Assembly: GCA_002943765.1 (NCBI GenBank)
Contig: PQWQ01000010.1
Span: 1,676,501-1,740,500, forward strand
Length of the DNA stretch: 64,000 bases
Source of the DNA: Psoroptes ovis
Taxonomy: Eukaryota; Arthropoda; Arachnida; Sarcoptiformes; Psoroptidae
Reading direction: 5' to 3'
Shown: piece after piece, positions 62,883 to 64,000 of the stretch
Layout of the letters: the number at the start of each line of letters is the position of its first letter
Position numbering within the stretch: position 1 is the first letter of the stretch
Program-made: the position numbers and the translations under genes
The notes under the pieces: model-generated
What the model was told of the DNA's origin: nothing
The model's input: the letters and a program-made list of their open reading frames with translations, nothing else
Databases searched by the model: none

Positions 62883-64000
62883 TTATAACAATGGAACACA
62901 TCCACATTCTTCACGAAATTTCAAAAATTTTTTCATAAAATTTTCATCATTTAATTGTTTTAATTTTTCATCTTTATCATATCTATGTTCATACAGATAT
63001 TGTTTCGATTGATCATATGATAATTCATTTTGCGTTCCAGAATGCAATTGATGACATTTTTCGGCGAAAATTTTCACGTGTCTTATATCATAACATGATC
63101 TTGATAATAATTGCATCGTAATACGATCAGTTTCTTCTTCAACATCTTTCGATATTGGCAATGTTTTCAATAGATCATGATATTTTCTATAGAATTTATC
63201 CCTTGCCCATTCATCATACGTAACTAAAAATGAATCTTTAGGCAAGTTTTTATGAAAAAATTGACTAGGCTGAAAAAACCACATTGCACGACAAAAATAT
63301 AATAGTTTAAATTCTTTCCATATTTGTGTTAATTTCAAACGTGATAACTGAAAATTTGAAATGTAAAAGATTAAGAAAAATGTCATAATCATAATTAATA
63401 AAGGGAAAAAAACTTACAGGTTCACGATAATGTTTCAATATTCCATGTGACAATAAATGAGCCAATACATATGCTAATTGATTTTCATCATTTTCACATA
63501 AATCAACAAGTTTTTTGGTTAAAATTATAAATTTATTCGAGTAAATTGTGTATGAATCGATTAATTTATCATCATCAATAATGATTGTTGACCATTTCGT
63601 ATCTACATCGGAATCATCCATATAATCTTTATTCTTTTCGATCAAATTTTGTAAGATTTTATCACATAATTTTATATGTTCATTTGATGATGGTAAAAAT
63701 TTATCATCATATTTTTCGGTCAATTCATTCAATAATAATTCTTCATATAAATCATTAACATCTTTATTTTGTGATGATACAAAAATAAAATAAAATAAAA
63801 ATCGATTCAGAAAAAAAAGGAATCATAAAATTACCTTTTGAAACAATATTAAGATATTCTCTATCAGTGATTTCATGTTTTTCGATTGTCCAATATAAAT
63901 AACAAACATTGATCAAGATAAAACCGGTGAATATTAATGTGAACGAGCTGAAATCATAGACAAAACGATCAATTTTTTCTTCTTTAGACGAATTGATCCA
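62883..64000 (-). CDS. OMA1-like mitochondrial M48 protein lacking the catalytic Glu, partial
   Basis: Visible exons are 64000-63835 (continues beyond the window), 63761-63418 and 63347-62883. Introns are 73 and 70 bp, GT..AG. The first visible exon has one membrane helix (LIFTGFILINVCYLYW). Then comes a region matching the OMA1 peptidase domain: YDDKFLPSSNEH, LAYVLAHLLSHGILKHY in place of the HEIAHxxxxH segment, EEETDRITMQLLSR in place of EAEADxxGL, and the ending EECGCVPLL, like CNCPPLS of OMA1. Zinc-ligand His and Glu positions are retained, but the general-base Glu of HExxH is Leu. OMA1 cleaves OPA1 and DELE1 at the inner membrane (knowledge); this copy is probably not proteolytic. Confidence 0.82.

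Overview
The window is very AT-rich eukaryotic DNA. It has short introns (about 57-95 bp) with GT..AG ends, and animal genes such as metaxin-2, NIPSNAP, phosphatidylserine decarboxylase, a class II ARF and an OMA1-like protein. Together with a tandem array of 7-TM gustatory-receptor-like genes and Ty3, Bel/Pao, copia and mariner elements, this fits an arthropod. An astigmatid mite such as Dermatophagoides is my best inference; no sequence label proves it.

Layout. Positions 1-3903 hold four compact genes whose families act in mitochondria: the 3' end of an RMND1/DUF155 gene (+), NIPSNAP (-, six exons), metaxin-2-like (+, two exons) and phosphatidylserine decarboxylase (-). Positions 3904-6696 hold no gene that I can see. 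From 6697 to 49661 there is a same-strand (+) tandem array of eleven copies (R1-R11 here) of a roughly 480-495 aa membrane receptor family. Each copy carries a conserved upstream block of about 1 kb. A divergent relative (R12) lies on the minus strand at 58609-60051. Between array and R12 is a two-exon ARF GTPase (50160-50790, -). At the right edge are a small three-exon secreted-protein gene (61219-61710, -) and an OMA1-like gene (62883 to beyond 64000, -) whose HExxH motif has lost its Glu.

The array is heavily colonised by mobile DNA. Four LTR elements have LTR pairs that read as identical: a 4.0-kb single-ORF Ty3-type element (11470-15501), a Bel/Pao-type Gag-only element inside R6 (25825-29396), a Ty3-type element with a Bel-like Gag and a -1 frameshift site inside R11 (44248-48826), and a 7.2-kb Bel/Pao element beyond ARF (51304-58478). 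There are also three solo LTRs, a copia 5' fragment, a Gag relic and two mariner-type MITEs. Paralogous empty sites within the array confirm several insertions.

State of the receptor array: R2, R3, R4, R7, R8, R9 and R10 look intact. R1 and R5 have one frameshift each. R6 and R11 are split by retroelements at clean target-site duplications. The copies look mosaic, as expected from gene conversion or unequal exchange. All statements rest on reading the sequence; no alignment or database search was run.
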